A stretch of 64,000 nucleotides of DNA from Nitrosomonas sp. (GCF_019752095.1 NZ_JAIEMO010000014.1:1-64000); one strand, 5' to 3'; positions 45,592 to 55,380 are shown, counted from the stretch's first letter. Notes: generated by a model from the sequence alone, not told the origin. A program made the numbers and translations.

Positions 45592-46419
45592 TTACCAATT
45601 TTGTAAATCTTCATAGTGAATAATAGGTAATAAATTCTCTTTGAACTTATAGAGCCGATCATTTTGCACATTGGGAATGCTGAGAAAATAATCTAGCATT
45701 TTCTTTCGTATATCTTCATTAGGTACAACAACCATATTTACATCTTCTCGATAAAATTTGTAATAGTGAGAATTATCATTCTGAATTTGTATTACAATAC
45801 CAGCTAGCTGATCTAATGAAGAAGGTACAAGACGCCATTCGCGTTCCTTGTAATAAAGATCGATTTCTTTGGTTTCATCTCTAGCTGGTCCAAGATCGCC
45901 CATTTCTTTATCAAAAGAATAGGTATAGAGCATCGAAGCAACTAGTTCTGATATTTCTTGCGTAGTTAAAATTTTGTTACTTTTTTGATCGAATAATTCA
46001 AGAGTTGAATCTGCAAGAAGTGCATCATTTAATTTTTTCATAAACCTGAATTGAGCCCAAAGGTTAGTGTAAAACACCCCACGGCTTTCATTAACATCAC
46101 TTAATGTGCTTATTTCTCCTGGCATATAGTCAACAAAGTATCTCGCAGGATTTCCCCCCGCATTTTTCACGAAAGATTTTTTAAATCCAATACCAAATTT
46201 TCCATAAATGGATGTATGTTCAGTGCACTCCTTGAGTGGAATATCAGTAAAACAAACGGCATGATTTAATACACAGGAACCATCAGGAAATTTATTTGCA
46301 ACCTTAGAAGCGCGCAATCCATTTTCGAAAATTTGTTTGAAAATTTCAAATTGCTTATTAGGATTATCTTTATTAGAGCGGGCAAGAAAATGAATTAAAT
46401 TGTCTGAGATTATCGGCAT
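45592..46419 (-). CDS. AbiGi-like abortive-infection protein
   Basis: 275 residues in visibly AT-rich sequence, unlike its neighbours. I match it by memory to the AbiGi family (PF10899): the order is LIHFLARS at the start, CFTDIPLKECTEH, YGKFGIGFKKSF near residue 73, and EREWRLVP near 190. In Lactococcus AbiGi is the putative antitoxin half of the abortive-infection pair AbiGi/AbiGii. No AbiGii-like gene is next to it, so it is solitary here. The lack of operon partners and the AT bias point to horizontal acquisition. An alternative is an ADP-ribosyltransferase-like toxin; the sequence alone does not decide. Confidence 0.6.
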   Translation of the reverse strand: MPIISDNLIHFLARSNKDNPNKQFEIFKQIFENGLRASKVANKFPDGSCVLNHAVCFTDIPLKECTEHTSIYGKFGIGFKKSFVKNAGGNPARYFVDYMPGEISTLSDVNESRGVFYTNLWAQFRFMKKLNDALLADSTLELFDQKSNKILTTQEISELVASMLYTYSFDKEMGDLGPARDETKEIDLYYKEREWRLVPSSLDQLAGIVIQIQNDNSHYYKFYREDVNMVVVPNEDIRKKMLDYFLSIPNVQNDRLYKFKENLLPIIHYEDLQNW

Positions 46420-46950
46420 AATTTTGTTTTGCTAGGGTCAGTTGATGCTTTGAGATAAGTGTATGATAGATGACTAATGTCTCGTTAACTTATGTTGATT
46501 GCATGTTAATATATTGATTTAAAATGAAAAATAAATCAAGAAATTTACTTGAGACATGGAGGTTGTTTCTTTGGTATTTTTAATGATTTAATCGCTTTAA
46601 CGGGATAGCAGTGATGATAGATACAAACTCGTAATATCGAGGTTCCCGCATTACCAATAAAACGAGTTTTCTTTGTCCCGATTTATGCTAAGTGATAAGT
46701 TTTGGCCGAGACTAACGAAGATTCTGCTACAAGAAGCTATTTATAACAAGTGCAATCTACGCATGACGGTAGAAAGCATGTTATATCGGGTGCGAGTTGG
46801 CTGCCCGTGGTGAGACTTACTCAAGGCATTTGGAAAACGAGATCAGGTTCAGAATCACGAATATAGATTAAAAAATAAAACATATCCGATTCATCAATAA
46901 ATATGCTCAATTCGCGACCTATCCCCAGGCAGAGTTCTTTTTACCATTTG
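46420..46950. other. 531-base non-coding island with IS remnant
   Basis: Between the AbiGi-like gene and the spermidine synthase-like gene. It holds the broken transposase start (46673-46852) and AT-rich sequence that probably contains the AbiGi-like promoter. No terminal inverted repeats or target duplication were recognised. Confidence 0.6.
46673..46852 (+). pseudogene. Truncated IS5-family transposase remnant
   Basis: Read from 46685 the frame gives MLSDKFWPRL, then IYNKCNLRMTVESMLYRVRVGCPW, a stop codon TGA at 46811-46813, then DLLKAFGKRDQVQ. This is the N-terminus of IS5-family (IS427-like) transposases, whose usual text here is MLSDxFW...NLRMTVEGMLYRMRVGCPWRDLPxAFGKW. The stop replaces the Arg of PWRDLP by a single change (CGA to TGA). 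Similarity ends soon after 46845, and the DDE catalytic part is absent. It is a decayed fragment, not a mobile element today. Confidence 0.75.
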
Positions 46951-47706
46951 TTAAATCGTAAGGATTCCGCCCGGGCAAGATTTTTCCTGCTCCAGACGCA
47001 CCAGCGTCGGTAGCAGATTGAGTCCGGTTTTGTGTTTCAATTCGAGTGCCTGTTTCTTCAGTTCATTCAGCGCGATCTCGATTTTCTCTCCGGTCGCGGC
47101 GACTGCAATGACGTTGCCGCTGTCGCAGGAAGGGAAAGCCAGTGCGCGTTCGTCGAACGAGGTTTTAATGCGCTCCAGACTGGCCTGATAGCCGCGGTTT
47201 CGCCCCAGTAAATTCACTACAAGAATGCCATTATCGTTCAATCGTGTGCGGCACATCTGGTAAAACGGCAACGTATCCAGTTCGCCGGGGCGCGCATCGG
47301 CACCGAAGCCATCCACCAGAATCAGGTCGTAAGTCTTGTCGTGTCCGGCGATATACTGCGAACCGTCGGCAATCACGATATTAAGGCGCAGCGGATCTAG
47401 CGGCAGTTTGAAAAATTGCCTCGCCGCTGCTACCACGCGCGGTTCGATTTCAACTACGGTCAGTTTCGCAAGGGGACAGTAGCGATAAATAAATTTGGTC
47501 AGCGATGCTGCGCCAAGACCGATCAGCAGCACTTTAAGCGGAAAGTGCGCATCACCTCTCAGTAACAGGCTCGTCATCATTTCCCGAGTATAGTCGAGTT
47601 CCAAACGCCAAGGACGCGCGATGCGCATTGCGCCCTGTATCCAGTCGGAGCCGAAATGCAATGTGCGCACTCCGGCTTCTTCACGGATATCGATGGAAAA
47701 ACTCAT
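46951..47706 (-). CDS. Spermidine synthase-like methyltransferase-fold protein
   Basis: 251 residues with a SpeE-type Rossmann fold: binding loop LLIGLGAASLTKFIYR, the acidic TVVEIEPRVVAAARQFF, and the catalytic-region DLILVDGFGADARP. The N-terminal WIQGAMRIARPWRLELDYTREMM is the usual start of these short SpeE-like proteins, which lack the tetramerisation domain. True polyamine synthesis is not assured; many of these are uncharacterised. It stands alone next to the IS remnant; the MgtC-like gene follows upstream. Confidence 0.78.
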   Translation of the reverse strand: MSFSIDIREEAGVRTLHFGSDWIQGAMRIARPWRLELDYTREMMTSLLLRGDAHFPLKVLLIGLGAASLTKFIYRYCPLAKLTVVEIEPRVVAAARQFFKLPLDPLRLNIVIADGSQYIAGHDKTYDLILVDGFGADARPGELDTLPFYQMCRTRLNDNGILVVNLLGRNRGYQASLERIKTSFDERALAFPSCDSGNVIAVAATGEKIEIALNELKKQALELKHKTGLNLLPTLVRLEQEKSCPGGILTI

Positions 47707-47772
47707 TGCCTTCCTTTGTCAAGAATAGTTGTCTCCAGGCTGGGCGCTTTATCATATTTTCCTTTCAGTCGG

Positions 47773-49032
47773 TTAGATCAGAAACAGCAACGCCAATCCA
47801 ATTCCGCCAGCCGTTGCCAGCATGCCCGAAATGCACTGTCGCGCTAATAATGCGTGACCAAAGAAAAAAGTCAATCCAAGTTTGAAGCCGATGTTGGAGA
47901 TTAATCCCAGTGAAATGGCCATCACGGTTTGCGTGATTTCCAGTTTGCCCAGTTCGTATAAGCGCAAGCTTGATAGGGTGATGGCATCGACATCAGTTAA
48001 GCCCGAGATCAGTGCGACGGCGTATAATCCACTACTGCCTGCGATGTCGGAAAGCCATGCGGAGCAGAACAGGACAACACCATAAATCAGTCCAAAGGTT
48101 GCTGCTATGCGGATTTCAGTGGGATTCTTGATTTCCGGTATGGGTGCTTCTTGCTGCCGATTTAGCTTGTGCCACCAGTAAGCCGTGATGCCTGCTCCCA
48201 ATAGAAAGCCGCTGCCAAGAACAGGTAACAACTGCGGCAATATGGCGGGAGAAACGATTGCACTGATAATGGCTAAACGGATCAACACGGTCAGGTTGGC
48301 GATCAGGATAACAACAACAGCCAGTTGGGTGAAACTTTGATTTTCAACGCTGCGGCGTGCATATACTAACGTTGTGGCGGTACTGGAAACTAAGCCGCCG
48401 AATAAGCCCAGGATAGCGCCATGACGTTGACCGATCAGTTGCAGGGCGATATAACCAGCCAGACTGACGCCCGATATCAATACTACCATGAGCCAGATCT
48501 GATAAGGATTGGTTGCTTCATAAGGTCCGTAATTTTTATCCGGCAGGATTGGCAGGATGATAAACGTCAGTACGGCAAACTGTAGCACCGAGATTAAATC
48601 GCGTCGATTCAGCTTCTGGGTTATGCCGTGTAGCTCTGTTTTGAAATACAGTAATATTGTGGTGATAATGGCCAGCATGACGGCTAAGTTATTGTAACCG
48701 TACCAAACCGTGGCACCCAAACCATAGCAGACTAGAATCGCGGCTACTGTGGTAGTGCCTGGATCTGCGTTTTCGTCTTTAGTGCGAAAATAGGCTGCGA
48801 TGGTCATCAGGCCGACAATCAGTAAACCACCCAGCAGAAGCCAGGGCGTGGCTTTTTCCGATAGCATTGCAGCCAGTGTGCCGAATAATGCGACTAACGC
48901 GAAAGTTCTTAGTCCTGCTCGCGATCCCGGACTACGCTCACGTTCTAACCCAATCAGTAAGCCAATCGCTAAACTGGTCAGAAAATGCGGCAACGCGGCT
49001 AATTCGCCATTGAGTGTGAATTCAATGCTCAT
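47773..49032 (-). CDS. MgtC/SapB and DUF4010 membrane protein
   Basis: 419 residues with about a dozen membrane helices. The N-terminal LTSLAIGLLIGLERERSPGSRAGLRTFALVALFGTL is the MgtC/SapB motif and the rest is the DUF4010 domain. The family is linked to magnesium homeostasis by name only; transport is unproven. ATG at 49032 overlaps the recJ stop by 11 bases, so the pair is translationally coupled. A longer frame open to 49233 is only the shadow of recJ. Confidence 0.85.
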   Translation of the reverse strand: MSIEFTLNGELAALPHFLTSLAIGLLIGLERERSPGSRAGLRTFALVALFGTLAAMLSEKATPWLLLGGLLIVGLMTIAAYFRTKDENADPGTTTVAAILVCYGLGATVWYGYNNLAVMLAIITTILLYFKTELHGITQKLNRRDLISVLQFAVLTFIILPILPDKNYGPYEATNPYQIWLMVVLISGVSLAGYIALQLIGQRHGAILGLFGGLVSSTATTLVYARRSVENQSFTQLAVVVILIANLTVLIRLAIISAIVSPAILPQLLPVLGSGFLLGAGITAYWWHKLNRQQEAPIPEIKNPTEIRIAATFGLIYGVVLFCSAWLSDIAGSSGLYAVALISGLTDVDAITLSSLRLYELGKLEITQTVMAISLGLISNIGFKLGLTFFFGHALLARQCISGMLATAGGIGLALLFLI

Positions 49033-50806
49033 TGTCGATTGCCGGTGAGTCTGCATTAAACCAGTGTTCGAGCAGAAATTGCAAAGAAGTTTTGCCATTG
49101 TATTCATTGATCTGCAGTCGATAAACGGCATCAATGATATCGGGTAGCGGGTCGCTCTGGAAAAACAGAATGCCATCGTAAGTATCATTCGATTTTCGTG
49201 GCAGTTGCGTTGATTGATCACCGTTTGCAGCATCCAGTTTTCTTAGTTTCAGCTTCAGGTGTTTTTCACCGACAATGCGTTGGCTTTCAACATAAAACCG
49301 CGCGTTGAATGAGGGTTGCGGGAAACCTTGTCCCCACACCTGACGATCGAGATATTGTGCCAATTCCAGGTTGATTTCAGTAAGCTCCAGATCGCCATCC
49401 GTTTCGATTACTTGTGTCAAATCGGCAGGCGTCAGCAAGATTTGCGCTACTTGTTCGAAGGCGTCACGGAATTTCTCGAAATCTCCGGCATTGATAGTCA
49501 ATCCGGCTGCAGCGGCGTGACCGCCGAATTTTCGAATCAACCCGGGGGATTGTTTGGCGACCAAATCCAGTGCGTCGCGCAAATGAAGGCCATTGATTGA
49601 TCGCCCGGAGCCTTTGATTTCACCATGATTGCCCGGTGCGAAAGTGATTACCGGACGGTGGTGTTTGTCCTTGATGCGTGATGCGAGTATGCCGATGACG
49701 CCTTGGTGCCAACCCTGATCGAACAGGCAGATGCTATAAGCGGTCTGGATTTCTTCGCACTGGGTTGTCAGGATGTCTTCTAGCTTGGTTAGTGCGCTTT
49801 CTTGCATGGTGGATTCAATTTCTCGACGCTGCTGATTCAGTTCGTCCAGTTGTTTGGCAATTTCCAGTGCATAGGTTTCGTCATCGGTAATCAAACATTC
49901 AATGCCCAGTGACATATCGTCCAGTCGCCCGGCTGCATTGAGTCGCGGTCCTAGCATAAAGCCCAGTTCATAGGTGGAGATTTGCGAATAATCACGCCGC
50001 GATACTTGCAATAGTGCGTTTATGCCTGCACAGGCGCGTCCTTTCCGAATCCGCTGCAAGCCTTGTTGCACTAGGATACGGTTATTACTATCCAGCTTGA
50101 CAACATCGGCGACGGTACCCAGCGCTACCAGATCCAGGAAGCTGGCAAGATTCGGCTCTTGGTTTGTTGCGAAAGCGCCGCGTTGACGTAATTCTGCGCG
50201 CAGTGCCAGCATTAAATAGAAAATGACGCCCACACCGGCAATACTTTTGCTTGGAAAAGGACAGTCTGGTTGATTGGGATTGATAATGGCCATGGCCGCA
50301 GGCAACTCATCGCCGGGCAGGTGATGATCGGTGATTATCACTTGCATGCCCAAGCGATTGGCTTCTGCTACACCTTCAACGCTGGCGATACCGTTATCGA
50401 CGGTGATCAGTAGATCAGGTTGCTTGGTTTCGTGTGCCAGATATACGATTTCCGGAGTCAGGCCATATCCGAATTCAAACCGATTGGGTACCAGATAGTC
50501 AATCGTGGCACCAAGCTTGCGTAAAATACGGATGCCTACTGCGCATGCCGTAGCGCCGTCGGAGTCATAATCGGCCACAATCAACAGCCGCTTCTTCGTG
50601 GCAATGGCGTCGGCAAGCAAGGTTGCGGTTAGCGTGATATTTTTGAGTTGCTCGAATGGAATAAGGCGTGTGAGTTCGGTTTCAAGTTGGCTTGAGTTTT
50701 CAATACCACGTGCTGCAAAAATGCGTGCGAGTACCGGATGCAATCCGCAGCTATTAAGTATCTGGAAAGATTGTAAATCATACGAACGGGTGGTGATTCT
50801 AGTCAT
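49022..50806 (-). CDS. recJ: Single-stranded-DNA-specific exonuclease RecJ
   Basis: 594 residues. DHH-family phosphoesterase: motif I IVADYDSDGATACAVG near residue 77, motif III TDHHLPGDELP near 158, and the GHAAAAGLTI motif of DHHA1 near 435. It degrades 5' single-stranded DNA in recombination and mismatch repair. It overlaps the start of the MgtC-like gene. Confidence 0.96.
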   Translation of the reverse strand: MTRITTRSYDLQSFQILNSCGLHPVLARIFAARGIENSSQLETELTRLIPFEQLKNITLTATLLADAIATKKRLLIVADYDSDGATACAVGIRILRKLGATIDYLVPNRFEFGYGLTPEIVYLAHETKQPDLLITVDNGIASVEGVAEANRLGMQVIITDHHLPGDELPAAMAIINPNQPDCPFPSKSIAGVGVIFYLMLALRAELRQRGAFATNQEPNLASFLDLVALGTVADVVKLDSNNRILVQQGLQRIRKGRACAGINALLQVSRRDYSQISTYELGFMLGPRLNAAGRLDDMSLGIECLITDDETYALEIAKQLDELNQQRREIESTMQESALTKLEDILTTQCEEIQTAYSICLFDQGWHQGVIGILASRIKDKHHRPVITFAPGNHGEIKGSGRSINGLHLRDALDLVAKQSPGLIRKFGGHAAAAGLTINAGDFEKFRDAFEQVAQILLTPADLTQVIETDGDLELTEINLELAQYLDRQVWGQGFPQPSFNARFYVESQRIVGEKHLKLKLRKLDAANGDQSTQLPRKSNDTYDGILFFQSDPLPDIIDAVYRLQINEYNGKTSLQFLLEHWFNADSPAIDNEH

Positions 50807-50847
50807 GTATCGGGGAAATATAAACGCGCCAGGTTGTATGAACGAAC

Positions 50848-51696
50848 TTATTCAGCGGGTGTTTCTGCTTCTGCTACAAGTTTTTCCACTTTAAGTACAT
50901 GCAGGCGACGGCTATCAACCCGCTGCACGGTGAATTTAAAGTGACCGATCTCGACTGATTCGCTACGGTCAGGCAAGCGGCCAAATTTGTTGAGTACCAA
51001 CCCGCCTATGGTGTCGCAATCTTCGTTGCTGAAGTTTGTGCTGAGCACTTCATTGAAGTTGTCAATCTCAGTGGTTGCCTTGACACGGTATAGTCCATCC
51101 GATTCCATGACGATGTTATCTTCTTCATCATCAAAGTCATATTCGTCTTCAATTTCCCCTACAATCTGTTCGAGTACATCTTCAATCGTCACTAAGCCAG
51201 CCATTCCTCCATATTCATTCACTACGATAGCCATATGGTTGCGATTGCTGCGAAACTCCTTGAGCAGTATATTGAGCCGCTTGGATTCGGGAATGAATAC
51301 AGCCGGGCGCAACATGTCGCGGATATTGAATTCTTCCGGATCGGCGTAATAGCGCAGTAAATCTTTGGCCAGTAGTATGCCAATAATTTCATCTTCGCTG
51401 CCTTCTGTGACCGGAAAACGGGAATGTGCAGCTTCGATGACAAATGGAATGAATTGTTCCGGCTTCTTGCTGATGTCGACAACGTCCATTTGCGAGCGCG
51501 GAACCATGATATCGCGTGCCTGCATTTCGGAAACTTGCATGACGCCTTCAATCATGCTGAGCGCATCGGAATCGAGTAAATTGCGTTCAAAGGCAGAGTG
51601 CAACAGGGTGATTAGTTGTTCGCGATCTTCCGGTTTGCGGATGAGCATTGCGCCTAACCGCTCTAACCAGCCGCTTTTAGGTGGAGGTTCGTCCAT
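50848..51696 (-). CDS. HlyC/CorC family protein with CBS pair
   Basis: 282 residues. Two CBS domains (about 75-200, DIMVPRSQMDVVDISKKPEQF and GMAGLVTIEDVLEQIVGEIEDEYD) followed by the CorC_HlyC domain (VKATTEIDNFNEVLSTNFSNEDCDTIGGLV). Orthologue of CorC/YbeX, linked to magnesium/cobalt efflux and ribosome function. It completes the miaB-phoH-ybeY-corC set; lnt, often next in this order, is not here and recJ follows instead. Confidence 0.92.
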   Translation of the reverse strand: MDEPPPKSGWLERLGAMLIRKPEDREQLITLLHSAFERNLLDSDALSMIEGVMQVSEMQARDIMVPRSQMDVVDISKKPEQFIPFVIEAAHSRFPVTEGSEDEIIGILLAKDLLRYYADPEEFNIRDMLRPAVFIPESKRLNILLKEFRSNRNHMAIVVNEYGGMAGLVTIEDVLEQIVGEIEDEYDFDDEEDNIVMESDGLYRVKATTEIDNFNEVLSTNFSNEDCDTIGGLVLNKFGRLPDRSESVEIGHFKFTVQRVDSRRLHVLKVEKLVAEAETPAE

Positions 51697-51782
51697 GATG
51701 TATTTGAAATCCAGTGGATGTGAGAAAAAAATAGAGTAGAAATTTTCTTTGCCAGTTTCCTAGGGGTAGGAGCATTACATGA

Positions 51783-52226
51783 CTATTGCGCGAAATTTGC
51801 ATTGTCATAATCTAGATAAGGGTTTGCAAAGCCGAGCTTGGCTAGTAATTGTATTTCCAATTGCTCCATCGTTGCTGCATCAGTGTCTTCAATATGATCA
51901 TAGCCTTGTAAATGTAATATGCCATGAATGGTTAGGTGAGCGTAATGCGCCAATAGATTTTTGTGCTGTTGTCGTGCCTCTTCGTCAACCACGGGCGCGC
52001 ACAGTATGATATCGCCAATCAAAGGCTTTGTGTCGTCATATACAAAGGTTAGCACGTTAGTGGCGTAATTTTTACTACGAAATTGTTGATTAAGTTCTTG
52101 TCCTTCCCTTTCATCAACGAGTCGTAAAACGACCTCAGCTTCTTGCATCAGCGCAACTTTGACCCAGCGGCGAAACTGCGATCGGGTGGGTGCTGCTGTG
52201 GATTCTGTCGCATATTGCACCATCAA
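51783..52226 (-). CDS. ybeY: Endoribonuclease YbeY (rRNA maturation factor)
   Basis: About 147 residues. The zinc motif HLTIHGILHLQGYDH (HxxxHxxxxxH) is exact, with the conserved NVLTFVYDD upstream. YbeY acts in 16S rRNA 3'-end processing and quality control. A frame runs back to 52304, overlapping phoH by 46 bases, but family N-termini begin near LMVQYATES. TTG at 52226 with AAGG nine bases upstream is preferred; ATG at 52223 or GTG at 52250 are alternatives. Confidence 0.92.
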   Translation of the reverse strand: MMVQYATESTAAPTRSQFRRWVKVALMQEAEVVLRLVDEREGQELNQQFRSKNYATNVLTFVYDDTKPLIGDIILCAPVVDEEARQQHKNLLAHYAHLTIHGILHLQGYDHIEDTDAATMEQLEIQLLAKLGFANPYLDYDNANFAQ

Positions 52227-52257
52227 CTTGAATGACCTTGTTTTCTCCACAAGATGA

Positions 52258-53256
52258 TCAGGATTGCCGAGTTTGTTTGTCGTGCGCTTCATAGGCGGTG
52301 ACAATGCGTTGAACTAGCGGGTGTCTTACCACATCTTCAGATAGAAAACGGGTGAAGGCGATGCCGCGTATATTTTGCAGAATTTTCTGAGCTTCTATTA
52401 AACCGCTTTTCTGGTGTTTGGGCAGATCAATTTGTGTAATATCGCCGGTAATAACCGCTTTTGAGCCAAATCCCATGCGTGTCAGAAACATTTTCATCTG
52501 TTCTGGCGTAGTGTTTTGTGCCTCATCCAGTATAATGAATGACTGATTCAGCGTGCGTCCGCGCATAAAAGCCAGTGGTGCGATTTCTATCGTATTGCGT
52601 TCAAATTGCTTGCTTGTCTTATCAAAGCCCATTAGATCATATAGTGCATCATACAATGGACGTAAATAGGGATCGACTTTCTGAGTCATATCACCGGGCA
52701 AGAAACCCAAACGCTCGCCAGCCTCAACTGCAGGGCGAACCAGAATCAAGCGGGATACCAAGCCGCGCTCAAGCGCATCGACTGCACTGGCTACCGCCAG
52801 ATAGGTCTTTCCGGTACCGGCGGGACCGATAGCAAAGGTGATGTCATGCTCCTGAATTTGCTGCAGATACTGAACTTGGCGCGGTGTTCGGCCATATAAG
52901 TTGCTGCGGCGTGTCAGTAGTCCGGATGTTGCTGGTTGTTTGATATCAATGCTATTGGTGACAGTGCTATTGTTCTCCGCTTTGTGATGTGGATTTATCG
53001 CTTCGATCAAACCAAGCTGAATATGTTCCAGACTTAAATGGTGCTGTGATTGATTATAAAAATCGCGCAATACTTTTGCTGCAAGTTTTGTTTGATCGGA
53101 TTTTCCCGATAAGCTGAAGTGTTCGCCACGCCGAGAAATGGTCACATCCAGCGCAGTTTCAACTTGTTTTAAATTTTCATCCAGCGCGCCGCACAAATTA
53201 GCAAGGCGTTGGTTATCGGTGGGCGTGAAAGAAATTTCTAGGGGAGTTGGTTTCAA
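52258..53256 (-). CDS. PhoH-like ATPase
   Basis: 332 residues. An N-terminal KH-like domain (about 15-80) and a P-loop ATPase: TFAIGPAGTGKTYLAVA near 143, ILVRPAVEAGERLGFLPGD, SFIILDEAQNTTPEQMK and TGDITQIDLP. PhoH works with YbeY in RNA processing in this conserved cluster. The only start in frame is TTG at 53256; an in-frame stop lies 15 bases upstream. Confidence 0.94.
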   Translation of the reverse strand: MKPTPLEISFTPTDNQRLANLCGALDENLKQVETALDVTISRRGEHFSLSGKSDQTKLAAKVLRDFYNQSQHHLSLEHIQLGLIEAINPHHKAENNSTVTNSIDIKQPATSGLLTRRSNLYGRTPRQVQYLQQIQEHDITFAIGPAGTGKTYLAVASAVDALERGLVSRLILVRPAVEAGERLGFLPGDMTQKVDPYLRPLYDALYDLMGFDKTSKQFERNTIEIAPLAFMRGRTLNQSFIILDEAQNTTPEQMKMFLTRMGFGSKAVITGDITQIDLPKHQKSGLIEAQKILQNIRGIAFTRFLSEDVVRHPLVQRIVTAYEAHDKQTRQS

Positions 53257-53338
53257 TGTCAGAAAATGCTATTTCAATAGGATGATTTTCGCAGCGCACG
53301 GGATACTTTGCAAGCAAAACTCATGCTATAAGTGCATT

Positions 53339-54667
53339 TTATTTGTAAACAATGTCTCCGCGCAGCGAATGAGCGCGGGCTTCATTGATCCGTACGTTGA
53401 CAAACTGACCAATCAACTCAGAGTCGCCGGCTAAATTGACGACACGGTTGTTATCTGTGCGCCCACTCAGTTCATCAAAGTTCTTTTTAGAGGCGCCTTC
53501 CAGTAATACCCGCTGAATTGAGCCGACCATTTGCTGACTGATTTTTCGGGATTGTAGACTCAACTGTGATTGTAATCGGTGTAGTCGTTCCAGTTTTTCC
53601 TCCTGTGACATGTCATCAGGCAAGTCGGATGCTGGTGTTCCGGGGCGCGGGCTGTATATGAAGCTGTATGATTCGTCAAAATTCATGTCTTCAACCAGCT
53701 TCAGAGTGGCCTGGAAATCTGCCTCGGTTTCTCCGGGGAAGCCAACGATGAAATCTGATGATAATGAAATATCCGGGCGTATAGCGCGCAGTTTCCGAAT
53801 AATGGATTTGTATTCCAATACGCTATATCCTCGCTTCATTGCAGCCAGTACCCGGTCAGATCCCGATTGCACCGGCAGGTGCAAGTGATTGACTAATTTG
53901 GGTAACTGATTGTAAGCCTGAATCAGGCGCGCAGTAAATTCTTTAGGATGAGAAGTGATGTAGCGGATGCGCTCAATTCCTGGAATTTCATGAAGATATT
54001 CGAGCAGTAAAGCAAAATCAGCAATTTCACCATCACTCATCATGCCCAAGTAAGCATTGACATTCTGTCCCAACAAAGTGATTTCTTTAATGCCCTGATC
54101 GGAAAGAATGGCGATTTCTGTCAGTACGTCCTCCAGAGGACGGGAAACTTCTTCGCCACGCGTATAAGGAACCACGCAGAAACTGCAGTATTTGCTGCAA
54201 CCTTCCATGATTGATACAAATGCTGTAACACCTTCAGTGCGAGCAGGGGGTAGATGATCGAATTTTTCAATCTCAGGAAAAGAAATATCAACTTGCGAGC
54301 GCCCGGTTGCTTTGCGTGTTTCTATGAGTTGCGGCAATCGGTGCAAGGTCTGTGGGCCAAATACTACATCAACAAATGGTGCGCGACTGACAATCGCCTT
54401 ACCTTCCTGACTGGCAACGCAGCCACCCACACCGATCAACAAATTAGGATTGCGTTCTTTCAAGTGTCGAACCCGCCCTAAATCGTGGAATACTTTTTCT
54501 TGTGCTTTTTCGCGCACCGAGCAAGTATTGAATAAGATCATATCGGCTTCGGCCGGATCATTGGTGGGTTCCATGCCATAAGCAGCATGCAGCACATCAG
54601 CCATTTTTTCCGAGTCATACTCGTTCATTTGGCATCCAAAGGTTTTGATATAAAGTTTGTTACTCAC
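53339..54667 (-). CDS. miaB: tRNA-2-methylthio-N6-dimethylallyladenosine synthase
   Basis: 442 residues. Radical-SAM methylthiotransferase that converts i6A37 to ms2i6A37 in tRNA. UPF0004 domain with cysteines in [23 protein letters not shown] and [10 protein letters not shown]; the radical-SAM cluster CSKYCSFC near 155; C-terminal TRAM domain. It is the first gene of miaB-phoH-ybeY-corC, all on the minus strand. Confidence 0.96.
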   Translation of the reverse strand: MSNKLYIKTFGCQMNEYDSEKMADVLHAAYGMEPTNDPAEADMILFNTCSVREKAQEKVFHDLGRVRHLKERNPNLLIGVGGCVASQEGKAIVSRAPFVDVVFGPQTLHRLPQLIETRKATGRSQVDISFPEIEKFDHLPPARTEGVTAFVSIMEGCSKYCSFCVVPYTRGEEVSRPLEDVLTEIAILSDQGIKEITLLGQNVNAYLGMMSDGEIADFALLLEYLHEIPGIERIRYITSHPKEFTARLIQAYNQLPKLVNHLHLPVQSGSDRVLAAMKRGYSVLEYKSIIRKLRAIRPDISLSSDFIVGFPGETEADFQATLKLVEDMNFDESYSFIYSPRPGTPASDLPDDMSQEEKLERLHRLQSQLSLQSRKISQQMVGSIQRVLLEGASKKNFDELSGRTDNNRVVNLAGDSELIGQFVNVRINEARAHSLRGDIVYK

Positions 54668-54701
54668 GAGTTAGCTCTTGGAATTTAAGAAGGTTACGGC
54701 G

Positions 54702-55046
54702 TTATCGATGTATTCGCTGTCCTTGACTTTCCGCTTCCTTGACTTCATCCGGGGTCAGAATCCAAACACGATGCAGGTTTCCCATGAAATCCAACTGATA
54801 GCGGATAAGGCCAACATAGTTCGCGGCATTGGGTAAAATGATCAAATTATCTATCCCACGAATTTGCCCACCTGAGCCCATTTGCATTTGCTGGTTATTG
54901 ATGACAAACACTGGAAAAGAAACAGCCGTCAAATTCCCCAGTTGACTCTCAACAGGAAAAGTTCTGGTTTGCTGACCAAATATCGATTGTGCCATTGTCA
55001 TCAACACAATCAACAGTAACAGGGATAATCCCCAAGTTCTATTCAT
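54702..55046 (-). CDS. Small exported protein of unknown function
   Basis: 114 residues that I do not recognise. A signal peptide (WGLSLLLLIVLMTMAQSIFG) is followed by about 90 residues with several short beta-like runs (LTAVSFPVFVINNQQ, DNLIILPNAANYVGLIRYQL, LHRVWILTP). No cysteines. It lies 35 bases upstream of miaB in the same orientation, so it may be co-transcribed. Probably periplasmic. Confidence 0.65.
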   Translation of the reverse strand: MNRTWGLSLLLLIVLMTMAQSIFGQQTRTFPVESQLGNLTAVSFPVFVINNQQMQMGSGGQIRGIDNLIILPNAANYVGLIRYQLDFMGNLHRVWILTPDEVKEAESQGQRIHR

Positions 55047-55380
55047 AAAGAGCTGGACAGGAGCGGATTAATCGTAAGCATCAAGGAAACAGCTGAATTA
55101 CACCTAAATTATTAGAGGCTCATGATACGCTAATTATTGGCAAAACGACATAATCTATCATTGCGCATTGACAGCTAAGTTGATGATTGAGAATCGAGGC
55201 TCTCGATCGAGGATTATATGTGTATTGGATGTGATACTTTAGCAGGAACCAGATCGTCCGGTATTGCAATTTCATTTTAGTTGTTTGGATTTTATTACTG
55301 CATTTTTGCTCAAATTATTTGCGGATGATCGGACTGCGGCATAGTATGATTGCTCGATGTGTTTTAACCAAGGAAAATAC
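55047..55380. other. 334-base divergent region before the thiolase gene
   Basis: Contains a TTGACA near 55166 but no -10 at 16-18 bases, and an imperfect CGAGGCTCTCGATCGAG-type repeat near 55195-55210. No RNA gene or reading frame found. Confidence 0.4.

Noticed and set aside
46420..46950. An AbiGii toxin partner for the AbiGi-like gene
   Set aside because: The only protein-like text here is the IS5 transposase remnant; the gene on the other side is yheS.
47773..49233. Long version of the MgtC-like gene starting at 49233
   Set aside because: The first 67 residues lie inside recJ, are not hydrophobic in the family manner, and the MgtC motif begins just after the ATG at 49032.
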